From Saccoglossus kowalevskii (Eukaryota; Hemichordata; Enteropneusta; Harrimaniidae): 20,019 bases of DNA. Made by a program: the position numbers and the translations under genes. The stretch is from the NCBI RefSeq assembly GCF_000003605.2, contig NW_003147498.1, forward strand, positions 1 through 20,019, given 5' to 3'. The notes beneath the pieces are model-generated. The model worked only from the letters and a program-made list of their open reading frames with translations. It was not told the DNA's origin and did no database searches. Within the stretch, counting starts at the first letter, position 1. Every line of letters starts with the position of its first letter. Positions 10,250 through 20,019 of the stretch are shown piece by piece.

Positions 10250-11173
10250 GAATACATGATGGGTAACATTCTGGTGACAATCATTTTTTTGTATTAGGCC
10301 GAATAACGAACTGGTAACAAAGTGTTGGTTTCATGTACACCAGGAATGCATGATGGGTAACATTCTTGTGACAAACATTTTTTTATCAGGCCGAATAATG
10401 AACTGGTAACAAAGTGTTGGTTTCATGTACACCAGGAATACATGATAGGTAAGATTCTGGTGACAAGTATTTTTTTATCAGGCCGAATAACGAACTGGTA
10501 ACAAAGTGTTGGTTTCATGTACACCAGGAATACATGATGGGTAACATTCTGGTGACAATCATTTTTTTATCAGGCCGAATAACGAACTGGTAACAAAGTG
10601 TTGGTTTCATGTACACCAGGAATACATGATGGGTAACATTCTGGTGACAATCATTTTTTTATCAGGCCGAATAACGAACTGGTAACAAAGTGTTGGTTTC
10701 ATGTACACCAGGAATACATGATGGGTAACATTCTGGTGGCAGTCAATTGTTTTACTAGGCCGAATAACGAACTGGTAACAAAGTGTTGGTTTCATGTACA
10801 CCAGGAATACATGATGGGTAACATTCTGGTGGCAGTCAATTGTTTTACTAGGCCGAATAACGACTGGTAACAAAGTGTTGGTTTCATGTACACCAGGAAT
10901 ACATGATGGGTAACATTCTGGTGACAATAATTTTGTTATCAGGCCGAATAACGAACTGGTATCAAAGTGTTGGTTTCATGTACACCAGGAATACATGATG
11001 GGTAACATTCTGGTGACAATCATTTTTTGTATTAGGCCGAATAACGAACTGGTAACAAAGTGTTGGTTTCATGTACACCAGGAATACATGATGGGTAACA
11101 TTCTGGTGACAAGTATTTTTTTATCAGGCCGAATAACGAACTGGTAACAAAGTGTTGGTTTCATGTACACCAG
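10250..11173 (+). repeat. Satellite block 13: B(7T) F G A' A' E E D B C
   Basis: Monomers start at 10250, 10344, 10436, 10528, 10620, 10712, 10805, 10897, 10989 and 11082. B(7T)-F-G repeats the 4261-4538 string, with cttgtgac in F and aataatg in its tail. The second E has a one-base deletion (cgactgg), and the D at 10897 has ggtatcaaag. Confidence 0.91.
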
Positions 11174-12280
11174 GAAGACATGATGGGTAACATTCTGGTG
11201 GCAGTCAATTGTTTTACTAGGCCGAATAACGAACTGGTAACAAAGTGTTGGTTTCATGTACACCAGGAATACATGATGGGTAACATTCTTGTGGCAGTCA
11301 ATTGTTTTACTAGGCCGAATAACGAACTGGTAACAAAGTGTTGGTTTCATGTACACCAGGAATACATGATGGGTAACATTCTGGTGACAATAATTTTGTT
11401 ATCAGGCCGAATAACGAACTGGTAACAAAGTGTTGGTTTCATGTACACCAGGAATACATGATGGGTAACATTCTGGTGACAATCATTTTTTATCAGGCCG
11501 AATAACGAACTGGTAACAAAGTGTTCGTTTCATGTACACCAGGAATACATGATGGGTAACATTCTGGTGACAATCATTTTTTGTATTAGGCCGAATAACG
11601 AACTGGTAACAAAGTGTTGGTTTCATGTACACCAGGAATACATGATGGGTAACATTCTGGTGACAAGTATTTTTTTATCAGGCCGAATAACGAACTGGTA
11701 ACAAAGTGTTGGTTTCATGTACACCAGGAATACATGATGGGTAACATTCTGGTGACAAGTATTTTTTTATCAAGCCGAATAACGAACTGGTAACAAAGTG
11801 TTGGTTTCATGTACACCAGGAATACATGATGGGTAACATTCTGGTGACAAGTATTTTTTTATCAGGCCGAATAACGAACTGGTAACAAAGTGTTGGTTTC
11901 ATGTACACCAGGAATACATGATGGGTAACATTCTGGTGACAAGTATTTTTTTATCAGGCCGAATAACGAACTGGTAACAAAGTGTTGGTTTCATGTACAC
12001 CAGGAATACATGATGGGTAACATTCTGGTGACAATCATTTTTTGTATTAGGCCGAATAACGAACTGGTAACAAAGTGTTGGTTTTATGTACACCAGGAAT
12101 ACATGATGGGTAACATTCTGGTGACAATCATTTTTTGTATTAGGCCGAATAACGAACTGGTAACAAAGTGTTGGTTTCATGTACACCAGGAATACATGAT
12201 GGGTAACATTCTGGTGACAATCATTTTTTTATCAGCCGAATAACGAACTGGTAACAAAGTGTTGGTTTCATGTACACCAG
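11174..12280 (+). repeat. Satellite block 14: E E D A B C C C C B B A'
   Basis: Monomers start at 11174, 11267, 11360, 11452, 11543, 11636, 11728, 11820, 11912, 12004, 12097 and 12190. The first E has a gaagacatg head, the only E with that marker. The second has cttgtggcag. The run of four C followed by B B recurs at 14399-14952. The last monomer loses one base in the box-tail join (atcagccgaa). Confidence 0.91.
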
Positions 12281-12741
12281 GAATACATGATGGGTAACAT
12301 TCTGGTGACAAACATTTTTTTTATCAGCAGAATAACGAACTGGTACAAAGTGTTGGTTTCATGTACACCAGGAATACATGATGGGTAACATCTGGTGGCA
12401 GTCAATTGTTTTACTAGGCCGAATAACGAACTGGTAACAAAGTGTTGGTTTCATGTACACCAGGAATACATGATGGGTAACATTCTGGTGACAATCTTTT
12501 TTGTATTAGGCCGAAAAACGAACTGGTAACAAAGTGTTGGTTTCATGTACACCAGGAATACATGATGGGTAACATTCTGGTGACAATCATTTTTTGTATT
12601 AGGCCGAATAACGAACTGGTAACAAAGTGTTGGTTTCATGTACACCAGGAATACATGATGGGTAACATTCTGGTGGCAGTCAATTGTTTTACTAGGCCGA
12701 ATAACGAACTGGTAACAAAGTGTTGGTTTCATGTACACCAG
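12281..12741 (+). repeat. Satellite block 15: F-like E B B E, with deletions
   Basis: Monomers start at 12281, 12372, 12464, 12556 and 12649. The first has an F box with eight T but the common gaatacatg head. Single-base losses cluster here: atcagcag, ctggtacaaag and aacatctgg. B at 12464 has a shortened box (atcttttttg) and ccgaaaaacg. The second half is regular. Confidence 0.88.
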
Positions 12742-13384
12742 GAATACATGATGGGTAACATTCTGGTGACAAGTATTTTTTTATCAGGCCGAATAACGAA
12801 CTGGTAACAAAGTGTTGGTTTCATGTACACCAGGAATACATGATGGGTAACATTCTGGTGACAAGTATTTTTTTATCAGGCCGAATAACGAACTGGTAAC
12901 AAAGTGTTGGTTTCATGTACACCAGGAACACATGATGGGTAACATTCTGGTGACAATAATTTTGTTATCAGGCCGAATAACGAACTGGTAACAAAGTGTT
13001 GGTTTCATGTACACCAGGAATACATGATGGGTAACATTCTGGTGACAATCATTTTTTATCAGGCCGAATAACGAACTGTAACAAAGTGTTGGTTTCATGT
13101 ACACCAGGAATACATGATGGGTAACATTCTGGTGACAATCATTTTTTGTATTAGGCCGAATAACGAACTGGTAACAAAGTGTTGGTTTCATGTACACCAG
13201 GAATACATGATGGGTAACATTCTGGTGACAATCATTTTTTGTATTAGGCTGAATAACGAACTGGTGACAAAGTGTTGGTTTCATGTACACCATGAATACA
13301 TGATGGGTAACATTCTGGTGACAATAATTTTTTATCAGGCCGAATAACGAACTGGTAACAAAGTGTTGGTTTCATGTACACCAG
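12742..13384 (+). repeat. Satellite block 16: C C D A B B2 A
   Basis: Monomers start at 12742, 12834, 12926, 13018, 13108, 13201 and 13294. The order is that of the first seven monomers of the ~1-kb HOR, but the fourth monomer is ordinary A without gacgaat. This copy is therefore a separate lineage, or has been converted. The D head is gaacacatg. A at 13018 lacks a g (gaactgtaac). B2 at 13201 has ggctgaat and the normal ggtgacaaag plus ccatgaat pair. Confidence 0.92.
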
Positions 13385-14214
13385 GAATATATGATGGGTA
13401 ACATTCTGGTGACAAGTATTTTTTTATTAGGCCGAATAACGAATTGGTAACAAAGTGTTGGTTTCATGTACACCAGGAATGCATGATGGGTAACATTCTG
13501 GTGACAAACATTTTTTTATCAGGCCGAATAACGAACTGGTAACAAAGTGTTGGTTTCATGTACACCAGGAATACATGATGGGTAACATTCTGGTGACAAG
13601 TATTTTTTTATCAGGCCGAATAACGAACTGGTAACAAAGTGTTGGTTTCATGTACACCAGGAATACATGATGGGTAACATTCTGGTGACAATCATTTTTT
13701 TATCAGGCCGAATAACGAACTGGTAACAAAGTGTTGGTTTCATGTACACCAGGAATACATGATGGGTAACATTCTGGTGACAATCATTTTTTTATCAGGC
13801 CGAATAACGAACTGGTAACAAAGTGTTGGTTTCATGTACACCAGGAATACATGATGGGTAACATTCTGGTGACAATCATTTTTTTATCAGGCCGAATAAC
13901 GAACTGGTAACAAAGTGTTGGTTTCATGTACACCAGGAATACATGATGGGTAACATTCTGGTGGCAGTCAATTGTTTTACTAGGCCGAATAACGAACTGG
14001 TAACAAAGTGTTGGTTTCATGTACACCAGGAATACATGATGGGTAACATTCTGGTGGCAGTCAATTGTTTTACTAGGCCGAATAACGAACTGGTAACAAA
14101 GTGTTGGTTTCATGTACACCAGGAATACATGATGGGTAACATTCTGGTGACAATAATTTTGTTATCAGGCCGAATAACGAACTGGTAACAAAGTGTTGGT
14201 TTCATGTACACCAG
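13385..14214 (+). repeat. Satellite block 17: C' F C A' A' A' E E D
   Basis: Monomers start at 13385, 13477, 13569, 13661, 13753, 13845, 13937, 14030 and 14123. This is the third copy of F-C-A'-A'-E-E, here with three A' monomers in place of two. C' precedes F as elsewhere; its head is a private gaatatatg and its tail has cgaattgg. Confidence 0.92.
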
Positions 14215-15042
14215 GAATACATGATGGGTAACATTCTGGTGACAAGTATTTTTTTATCAGGCCGAATAACGAACTGGTAACAAAGTGTTGGTTTCATGTA
14301 CACCAGGAATACATGATGGGTAACATTCTGGTGACAATCATTTTTTTATCAGGCCGAATAACGAACTGGTAACAAAGTGTTGGTTTCATGTACACCAGGA
14401 ATACATGATGGGTAACATTCTGGTGACAAGTATTTTTTTATCAGGCCGAATAACGAACTGGTAACAAAGTGTTGGTTTCATGTACACCATGAATACATGA
14501 TGGGTAACATTCTGGTGACAAGTATTTTTTTATCAGGCCGAATAACGAACTGGTAACAAAGTGTTGGTTTCATGTACACCAGGAATACATGATGGGTAAC
14601 ATTCTGGTGACAAGTATTTTTTTATCAGGCCGAATAACGAACTGGTAACAAAGTGTTGGTTTCATGTACACCAGGAATACATGATGGGTAACATTCTGGT
14701 GACAAGTATTTTTTTATCAGGCCGAATAACGAACTGGTAACAAAGTGTTGGTTTCATGTACACCAGGAATACATGATGGGTAACATTCTGGTGACAATCA
14801 TTTTTTGTATTAGGCCGAATAACGAACTGGTAACAAAGTGTTGGTTTCATGTACACCAGGAATACATGATGGGTAACATTCTGGTGACAATCATTTTTTG
14901 TATTAGGCCGAATAACGAACTGGTAACAAAGTGTTGGTTTCATGTACACCAGGAATACATGATGGGTAACATTCTGGTGACAATCATTTTTTATCAGCCG
15001 AATAACGAACTGGTAACAAAGTGTTGGTTTCATGTACACCAG
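14215..15042 (+). repeat. Satellite block 18: C A' C C C C B B A
   Basis: Monomers start at 14215, 14307, 14399, 14491, 14583, 14675, 14767, 14860 and 14953. The C at 14491 follows a ccatgaat junction although no B2 precedes it, an exception to the usual linkage. The closing A lacks one g (atcagccgaa), like the A' at 12190. Both follow a B-B pair after a C run, so the deletion is likely shared by descent. Confidence 0.91.
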
Positions 15043-16057
15043 GAATGCATGATGGGTAACATTCTGGTGACAAACATTTTTTTATCAGGCCGAATAATGA
15101 ACTGGTAACAAAGTGTTGGTTTCATGTACACCAGGAATACATGATAGGTAAGATTCTGGTGACAAGTATTTTTTTATCAGGCCGAATAACGAACTGGTAA
15201 CAAAGTGTTGGTTTCATGTACACCAGGAATACATGATGGGTAACATTCTGGTGGCAGTCAATTGTTTTACTAGGCCGAATAACGAACTGGTAACAAAGTG
15301 TTGGTTTCATGTACACCAGGAATACATGATGGGTAACATTCTGGTGACAATAATTTTGTTATCAGGCCGAATAACGAACTGGTAACAAAGTGTTGGTTTC
15401 ATGTATACCAGGAATACATGATGGGTAACATTCTTGTGACAATCATTTTTTGCATTAGGCCGAATAACGAACGGGTAACAAAGTGTTGGTTTCATGTACA
15501 CCAGGAATACATGATGGGTAACATTCTGGTGACAAGTATTTTTTTATCAGGCCGAATAACGAACTGGTAACAAAGTGTTGGTTTCATGTACACCAGGAAG
15601 ACATGATGGGTAACATTCTGGTGACAATAATTTTGTTATCAGGCCGAATAACGAACTGGTAACAAAGTGTTGGTTTCATGTACACCAGGAATACATGATG
15701 GGTAACATTCTGGTGACAAGTATTTTTTTATCAGGCCGAATAACGAACTGGTAACAAAGTGTTGGTTTCATGTACACCAGGAATACATGATGGGTAACAT
15801 TCTGGTGACAATCATTTTTTGTATTAGGCCGAATAACGAACTGGTAACAAAGTGTTGGTTTCATGTACACCAGGAATACATGATGGGTAACATTCTGGTG
15901 ACAATCATTTTTTGTATTAGGCCGAATAACGAACTGGTAACAAAGTGTTGGTTTCATGTACACCAGGAATACATGATGGGTAACATTCTGGTGACAATCA
16001 TTTTTTATCAGGCCGAATAACGAACTGGTAACAAAGTGTTGGTTTCATGTACACCAG
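15043..16057 (+). repeat. Satellite block 19: F G E D B C D C B B A
   Basis: Monomers start at 15043, 15135, 15227, 15320, 15412, 15505, 15597, 15689, 15781, 15874 and 15967. F-G-E-D-B-C-D matches 19385-20019 monomer by monomer with the same spacing. The D tail in both has catgtatacc, and the last D in both has a gaagacatg head. B at 15412 also has private cttgtgac, ttgcattag and gaacggg. Confidence 0.93.
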
Positions 16058-16980
16058 GAATACATGATGGGTAACATTCTGGTTGCAATCATTTTTTTAT
16101 CAGGCCGAATAACGAACTGGTAACAAAGTGTTGGTTTCATGTACACCAGGAATACATGATGGGTAACATTCTGGTGACAAGTATTTTTTTATCAGGCCGA
16201 ATAACGAACTGGTAACAAAGTGTTGGTTTCATGTACACCAGGAATACATGATGGGTAACATTCTGGTGACAATCATTTTTTTATCAGGCCGAATAACGAA
16301 CTGGTAACAAAGTGTTGGTTTCATGTACACCAGGAATACATGATGGGTAACATTCTGGTGACAATCATTTTTTTATCAGGCCGAATAACGAACTGGTAAC
16401 AAAGTGTTGGTTTCATGTACACCAGGAATACATGATGGGTAACATTCTGGTGACAAGTATTTTTTTATCAGGCCGAATAACGAACTGGTAACAAAGTGCT
16501 GGTTTCATGTACACCATGAATACATGATGGGTAACATTCTGGTGACAATCATTTTTTGTATTAGGCCGAATAACGAACTGGTAACAAAGTGTTGGTTTCA
16601 TGTACACCAGGAATACATGATGGGTAACATTCTGGTGGCAGTCAATTGTTTTACTAGGCCGAATAACGAACTGGTAACAAAGTGTTGGTTTCATGTACAC
16701 CAGGAATACATGATGGGTAACATTCTGGTGACAAGTATTTTTTTATCAGGCCGAATAACGAACTGGTAACAAAGTGTTGGTTTCATGTACACCAGGAAGA
16801 CATGATGGGTAACATTCTGGTGACAATAATTTTGTTATCAGGCCGAATAACGAAGTGGTAACAAAGTGTTGGTTTCATGTACACCAGGGAATACATGATG
16901 GGTAACATTCTGGTGACATCATTTTTTTATCAGGCCGAATAACGAACTGGTAACAAAAGTGTTGGTTTCATGTACACCAG
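16058..16980 (+). repeat. Satellite block 20: A'' C A' A' C B E C D A'
   Basis: Monomers start at 16058, 16150, 16242, 16334, 16426, 16518, 16611, 16704, 16796 and 16889. The opening A'' has ggttgcaatc and is followed by C and A', as at 6105. C at 16426 has gtgctgg and leads to a ccatgaat junction without B2. D at 16796 has a gaagacatg head after C, as at 15597 and 19939. Indels cluster near 16880-16960 (ccaggga, gacatcat, acaaaagtg). Confidence 0.91.
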
Positions 16981-18182
16981 GAATACATGATGGGTAACAT
17001 TCTGGTGACAATCATTTTTTATCAGGCCGAATAACGAACTGGTAACAAAGTGTTGGTTTCATGTACACCAGGAATACATGATGGGTAACATTCTGGTGAC
17101 AATCATTTTTTGTATTAGGCCGAATAACGAACTGGTAACAAAGTGTTGGTTTCATGTACACCAGGAATACATGATGGGTAACATTCTGGTGACAATCATT
17201 TTTTGTATTAGGCCGAATAGCGAACTGGTGACAAAGTGTTGGTTTCATGTACACCATGAATACATGATGGGTAACATTCTGGTGACAATCATTTTTTATC
17301 AGGCCGAATAACGAACTGGTAACAAAGTGTTGGTTTCATGTACACCAGGAATACATGATGGGTAACATTTTGGTGACAAGTATTTTTTTATTAGGCCGAA
17401 TAACGAACTGGTAACAAAGTGTTGGTTTCATGTACACCAGGAATACATGATGGGTAACATTTTGGTGGCAGTCAATTGTTTTACTAGGCTGAATAACGAA
17501 CTGGTAACAAAGTGTTGGTTTCATGTACACCAGGAATACATGATGGGTAACATTCTGGTGACAAGTATTTTTTTATCAGGCCGAATAACGAACTGGTAAC
17601 AAAGTGTTGGTTTCATGTACACCAGGGAATACATGATGGGTAACATTTCTGGTGACAGTATTTTTTTATCAAGGCCGAATAACGAACTGGTAACAAAGTG
17701 TTGGTTTCATGTACACCAGGAATACATGATGGGTAACATTCTGGTGACAATAATTTTGTTATCAGGCCGAATAACGAACTGGTAACAAAGTGTTGGTTTC
17801 ATGTACACCAGGAATACATGATGGGTAACATTCTGGTGACAATCATTTTTTGTATTAGGCCGAATAACGAACTGGTAACAAAGTGTTGGTTTCATGTACA
17901 CCAGGAATACATGATGGGTAACATTCTGGTGACAATCATTTTTTGTATTAGGCCGAATAACGAACTGGTGACAAAGTGTTGGTTTCATGTACACCAGGAA
18001 TACATGATGGGTAACATTCTGGTGGCAGTCAATTGTTTTACTAGGCCGAATAACGAACTGGTATCAAAGTGTTGGTTTCATGTACACCAGGAATACATGA
18101 TGGGTAACATTCTGGTGACAAGTATTTTTTTATCAGGCCGAATAACGAACTGGTAACAAAGTGTTGGTTTCATGTACACCAG
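16981..18182 (+). repeat. Satellite block 21: A B B2 A C' E C C D B B2 E C
   Basis: Monomers start at 16981, 17072, 17165, 17258, 17349, 17441, 17534, 17627, 17720, 17812, 17905, 17998 and 18091. B2 at 17165 has a private aatagcg. C' and E at 17349 and 17441 both have acattttgg, so the change probably spread between neighbours. The C at 17627 shows ccaggga, atttctgg, gacagtat and tcaagg, an indel pattern like that near 3700-3920. B2 at 17905 is followed by ccagg and by an E with ggtatcaaag. Confidence 0.91.
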
Positions 18183-18828
18183 GAATACATGATGGGTAAC
18201 ATTCTGGTGACAATAATTTTGTTATCAGGCCGAATAACGAACTGGTAACAAAGTGTTGGTTTCATGTACACCAGGAATACATGATGGGTAACATTCTGGT
18301 GACAATCATTTTTTGTATTAGGCCGAATAACGAACTGGTAACAAAGTGTTGGTTTCATGTACACCAGGAATACATGATGGGTAACATTCTGGTGACAATC
18401 ATTTTTTGTATTAGGCCGAATAACGAACTGGTGACAAAGTGTTGGTTTCATGTACACCATGAATACATGATGGGTAACATTCTGGTGACAATCATTTTTT
18501 ATCAGGCCGAATAACGAACTGGTAACAAAGTGTTGGTTTCATGTACACCAGGAATGCATGATGGGTAACATTCTGGTGACAAACATTTTTTTATCAGGCC
18601 GAATAATGAACTGGTAACAAAGTGTTGGTTTCATGTACACCAGGAATACATGATAGGTAAGATTCTGGTGACAAGTATTTTTTTATCAGGCCGAATAACG
18701 AACTGGTAACAAAGTGTTGGTTTCATGTACACCAGGAATACATGATGGGTAACATTCTGGTGGCAGTCAATTGTTTTACTAGGCCGAATAACGAACTGGT
18801 AACAAAGTGTTGGTTTCATGTACACCAG
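18183..18828 (+). repeat. HOR unit D B B2 A F G E (646 bp), terminal series copy 1
   Basis: Monomers start at 18183, 18275, 18368, 18461, 18552, 18644 and 18736. The unit contains both linked markers: B2 (ggtgacaaag) followed by ccatgaat, and F (gaatgcatg, aataatg) followed by G (gataggtaagattc). The next D, at 18829, begins a second copy directly, making this the clearest tandem higher-order unit in the window. Confidence 0.93.
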
Positions 18829-19661
18829 GAATACATGATGGGTAACATTCTGGTGACAATAATTTTGTTATCAGGCCGAATAACGAACTGGTAACAAAGT
18901 GTTGGTTTCATGTACACCAGGAATACATGATGGGTAACATTCTGGTGACAATCGTTTTTTGTATTAGGCCAAATAACAAACTGGTAACAAAGTGTTGGTT
19001 TCATGTACACCAGGAATACATGATGGGTAACATTCTGGTGACAATCATTTTTTGTATTAGGCCGAATAACAAACTGGTGACAAAGTGTTGGTTTCATGTA
19101 CACCATGAATACATGATGGGTAACATTCTGGTGACAATCATTTTTTTATCAGGCCGAATAACGAACTGGTAACAAAGTGTTGGTTTCATGTACACCAGGA
19201 ATACATGATGGGTAACATTCTGGTGACAAACATTTTTTTTATCAGGCCGAATAACGAACTGGTAACAAAGTGTTGGGTTTCATGTACACCAGGAATACAT
19301 GATGGGTAACATTCTGGTGACAAGTATTTTTTTATTAGGCCGAATAACGAACTGGTAACAAAGTGTTGGTTTCATGTACACCAGGAATGCATGATGGGTA
19401 ACATTCTGGTGACAAACATTTTTTTATCAGGCCGAATAATGAACTGGTAACAAAGTGTTGGTTTCATGTACACCAGGAATACATGATAGGTAAGATTCTG
19501 GTGACAAGTATTTTTTTATCAGGCCGAATAACGAACTGGTAACAAAGTGTTGGTTTCATGTACACCAGGAATACATGATGGGTAACATTCTGGTGGCAGT
19601 CAATTGTTTTACTAGGCCGAATAACGAACTGGTAACAAAGTGTTGGTTTCATGTACACCAG
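18829..19661 (+). repeat. HOR unit D B B2 A' F C' F G E (833 bp), terminal series copy 2
   Basis: Monomers start at 18829, 18921, 19014, 19107, 19199, 19293, 19385, 19477 and 19569. This is the previous unit with an additional F-like (eight T) and C' pair before F-G-E. B and B2 here share aataacaaactgg, seen nowhere else; B also has atcgtttttt and ggccaaat. The version at 2404-3328 is the same string plus one A'-like monomer. Confidence 0.92.
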
Positions 19662-20019
19662 GAATACATGATGGGTAACATTCTGGTGACAATAATTTTG
19701 TTATCAGGCCGAATAACGAACTGGTAACAAAGTGTTGGTTTCATGTATACCAGGAATACATGATGGATAACATTCTGGTGACAATCATTTTTTGTATTAG
19801 GCCGAATAACGAACTGGTAACGAAGTGTTGGTTTCATGTACACCAGGAATACATGATGGGTAACATTCTGGTGACAAGTATTTTTTTATCAGGCCGTATA
19901 ACGAACTGGTAACAAAGTGTTGGTTTCATGTACACCAGGAAGACATGATGGGTAACATTCTGGTGACAATAATTTTGTTATCAGGCCGAATAACGAACTG
20001 GTAACAAAGTGTTGGTTGA
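19662..20019 (+). repeat. Terminal partial HOR: D B C D
   Basis: Monomers start at 19662, 19754, 19847 and 19939. The D tail has catgtatacc and the last D has a gaagacatg head, as at 15320 and 15597. The final bases read gttggttga where gttggtttca is expected, so the array is cut or mis-called at the last few bases. The array almost certainly continues beyond the window. Confidence 0.92.

Larger units (their letters stand above)
1..20019 (+). repeat. Tandem satellite array, ~92-bp monomer, about 217 copies
   Basis: The same 91-93 bp unit repeats head to tail from the first base to the last, always in the same orientation. The landmarks ggtaacattctgg, gccgaataacgaactgg and ttcatgtacaccagg recur every ~92 bases with few changes. 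No flanking unique DNA is present: the window opens inside a junction (caccatgatac, one base short) and ends in a monomer tail (ggttga where ggtttca is expected). Monomer length is set by the variable box: 91 for A, 92 for A', C, D, F and G, 93 for B and E. No genes, RNAs or mobile elements were seen. A eukaryotic heterochromatic satellite is the natural reading; the species and chromosomal location cannot be told from this sequence. Confidence 0.98.

Noticed and set aside
1-20019. CRISPR array (constant ~70-base repeat with ~20-base variable 'spacers')
   Set aside because: The variable boxes come in only about seven recurring forms, all T-rich and related to each other by a few changes. The constant part is far longer than a CRISPR repeat, and there are no cas genes or leader.
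1-20019. Hammerhead ribozyme, known from some satellite DNAs
   Set aside because: The minus strand has ctgataa and gaaac, but no ctgangaa core in the correct order with pairing stems. Not supported.
1-20019. Transposon, MITE or telomeric origin
   Set aside because: No terminal inverted repeats with target-site duplications, no transposase, no long terminal repeats and no short telomere-type repeat were seen. The units are strictly head to tail.
20011-20019. Array boundary at the last bases (gttggttga instead of gttggtttca)
   Set aside because: Only the last two or three bases differ, which is more likely a sequence-end error than the true edge of the satellite.

Overview
The whole 20,019-base window is one uninterrupted head-to-tail satellite DNA array. 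I read about 217 consecutive monomers of 91, 92 or 93 bp, all on the same strand, at roughly 38% GC. I found no unique sequence, recognisable gene, RNA gene, transposon or inverted segment. This is typical of eukaryotic constitutive heterochromatin (centromeric, pericentromeric or subtelomeric) or of an unplaced contig from such a region. I cannot name the species, and I do not recognise the monomer as a published family.

Monomer anatomy, numbering from the g of gaatacatga: positions 1-25 are a nearly invariant head (gaatacatga, tgggtaacat, tctgg). About 20 bases of variable T-rich box follow. The rest is a nearly invariant tail (gccgaataac, gaactggtaacaaag, tgttggtttcatgtacaccag). The box sorts the monomers into a small alphabet, with hand counts as follows. 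A = atcattttttatcag (91 bp, 29). A' = the same with seven T (92 bp, 25; a few read ggttgca, called A''). B = atcattttttgtattag (93 bp, 49). C = agtatttttttatcag (92 bp, 50; C' ends attag). D = ataattttgttatcag (92 bp, 20). E = ggca + gtcaattgttttactag (93 bp, 24). F = aacatttttttatcag, usually with a gaatgcatg head (13). G = a C box with head gataggtaagattc (7). B2 is a B monomer whose tail reads ggtgacaaag; it is normally followed by a ccatgaat junction. A* is an A monomer whose tail begins gacgaat.

Layout: the letters are not in random order. Higher-order strings recur with shared private mutations. Examples are C-C-D-A*-B-B2-A-B-x-B-E at 1204, 6658 and (variant) 7856; F-C-A'-A'-E-E at 650, 9330 and 13477; the obligate F-G pair at seven places; and D-B-B2-A-F-G-E in tandem from 18183 to the end. 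This is a higher-order-repeat (HOR) satellite whose units were shuffled by unequal exchange and conversion.

Open frames appear on both strands only because 93 is divisible by three: runs of B and E monomers stay in frame until a 91- or 92-bp monomer breaks them. I annotate none as genes. The feature list therefore tiles the array, giving monomer order and start positions for each block. The most interesting signals are the confinement of variation to one small box, the HOR architecture with diagnostic markers, a conserved 7-bp dyad at every monomer junction, and clusters of single-base indels that look like residual sequencing error.
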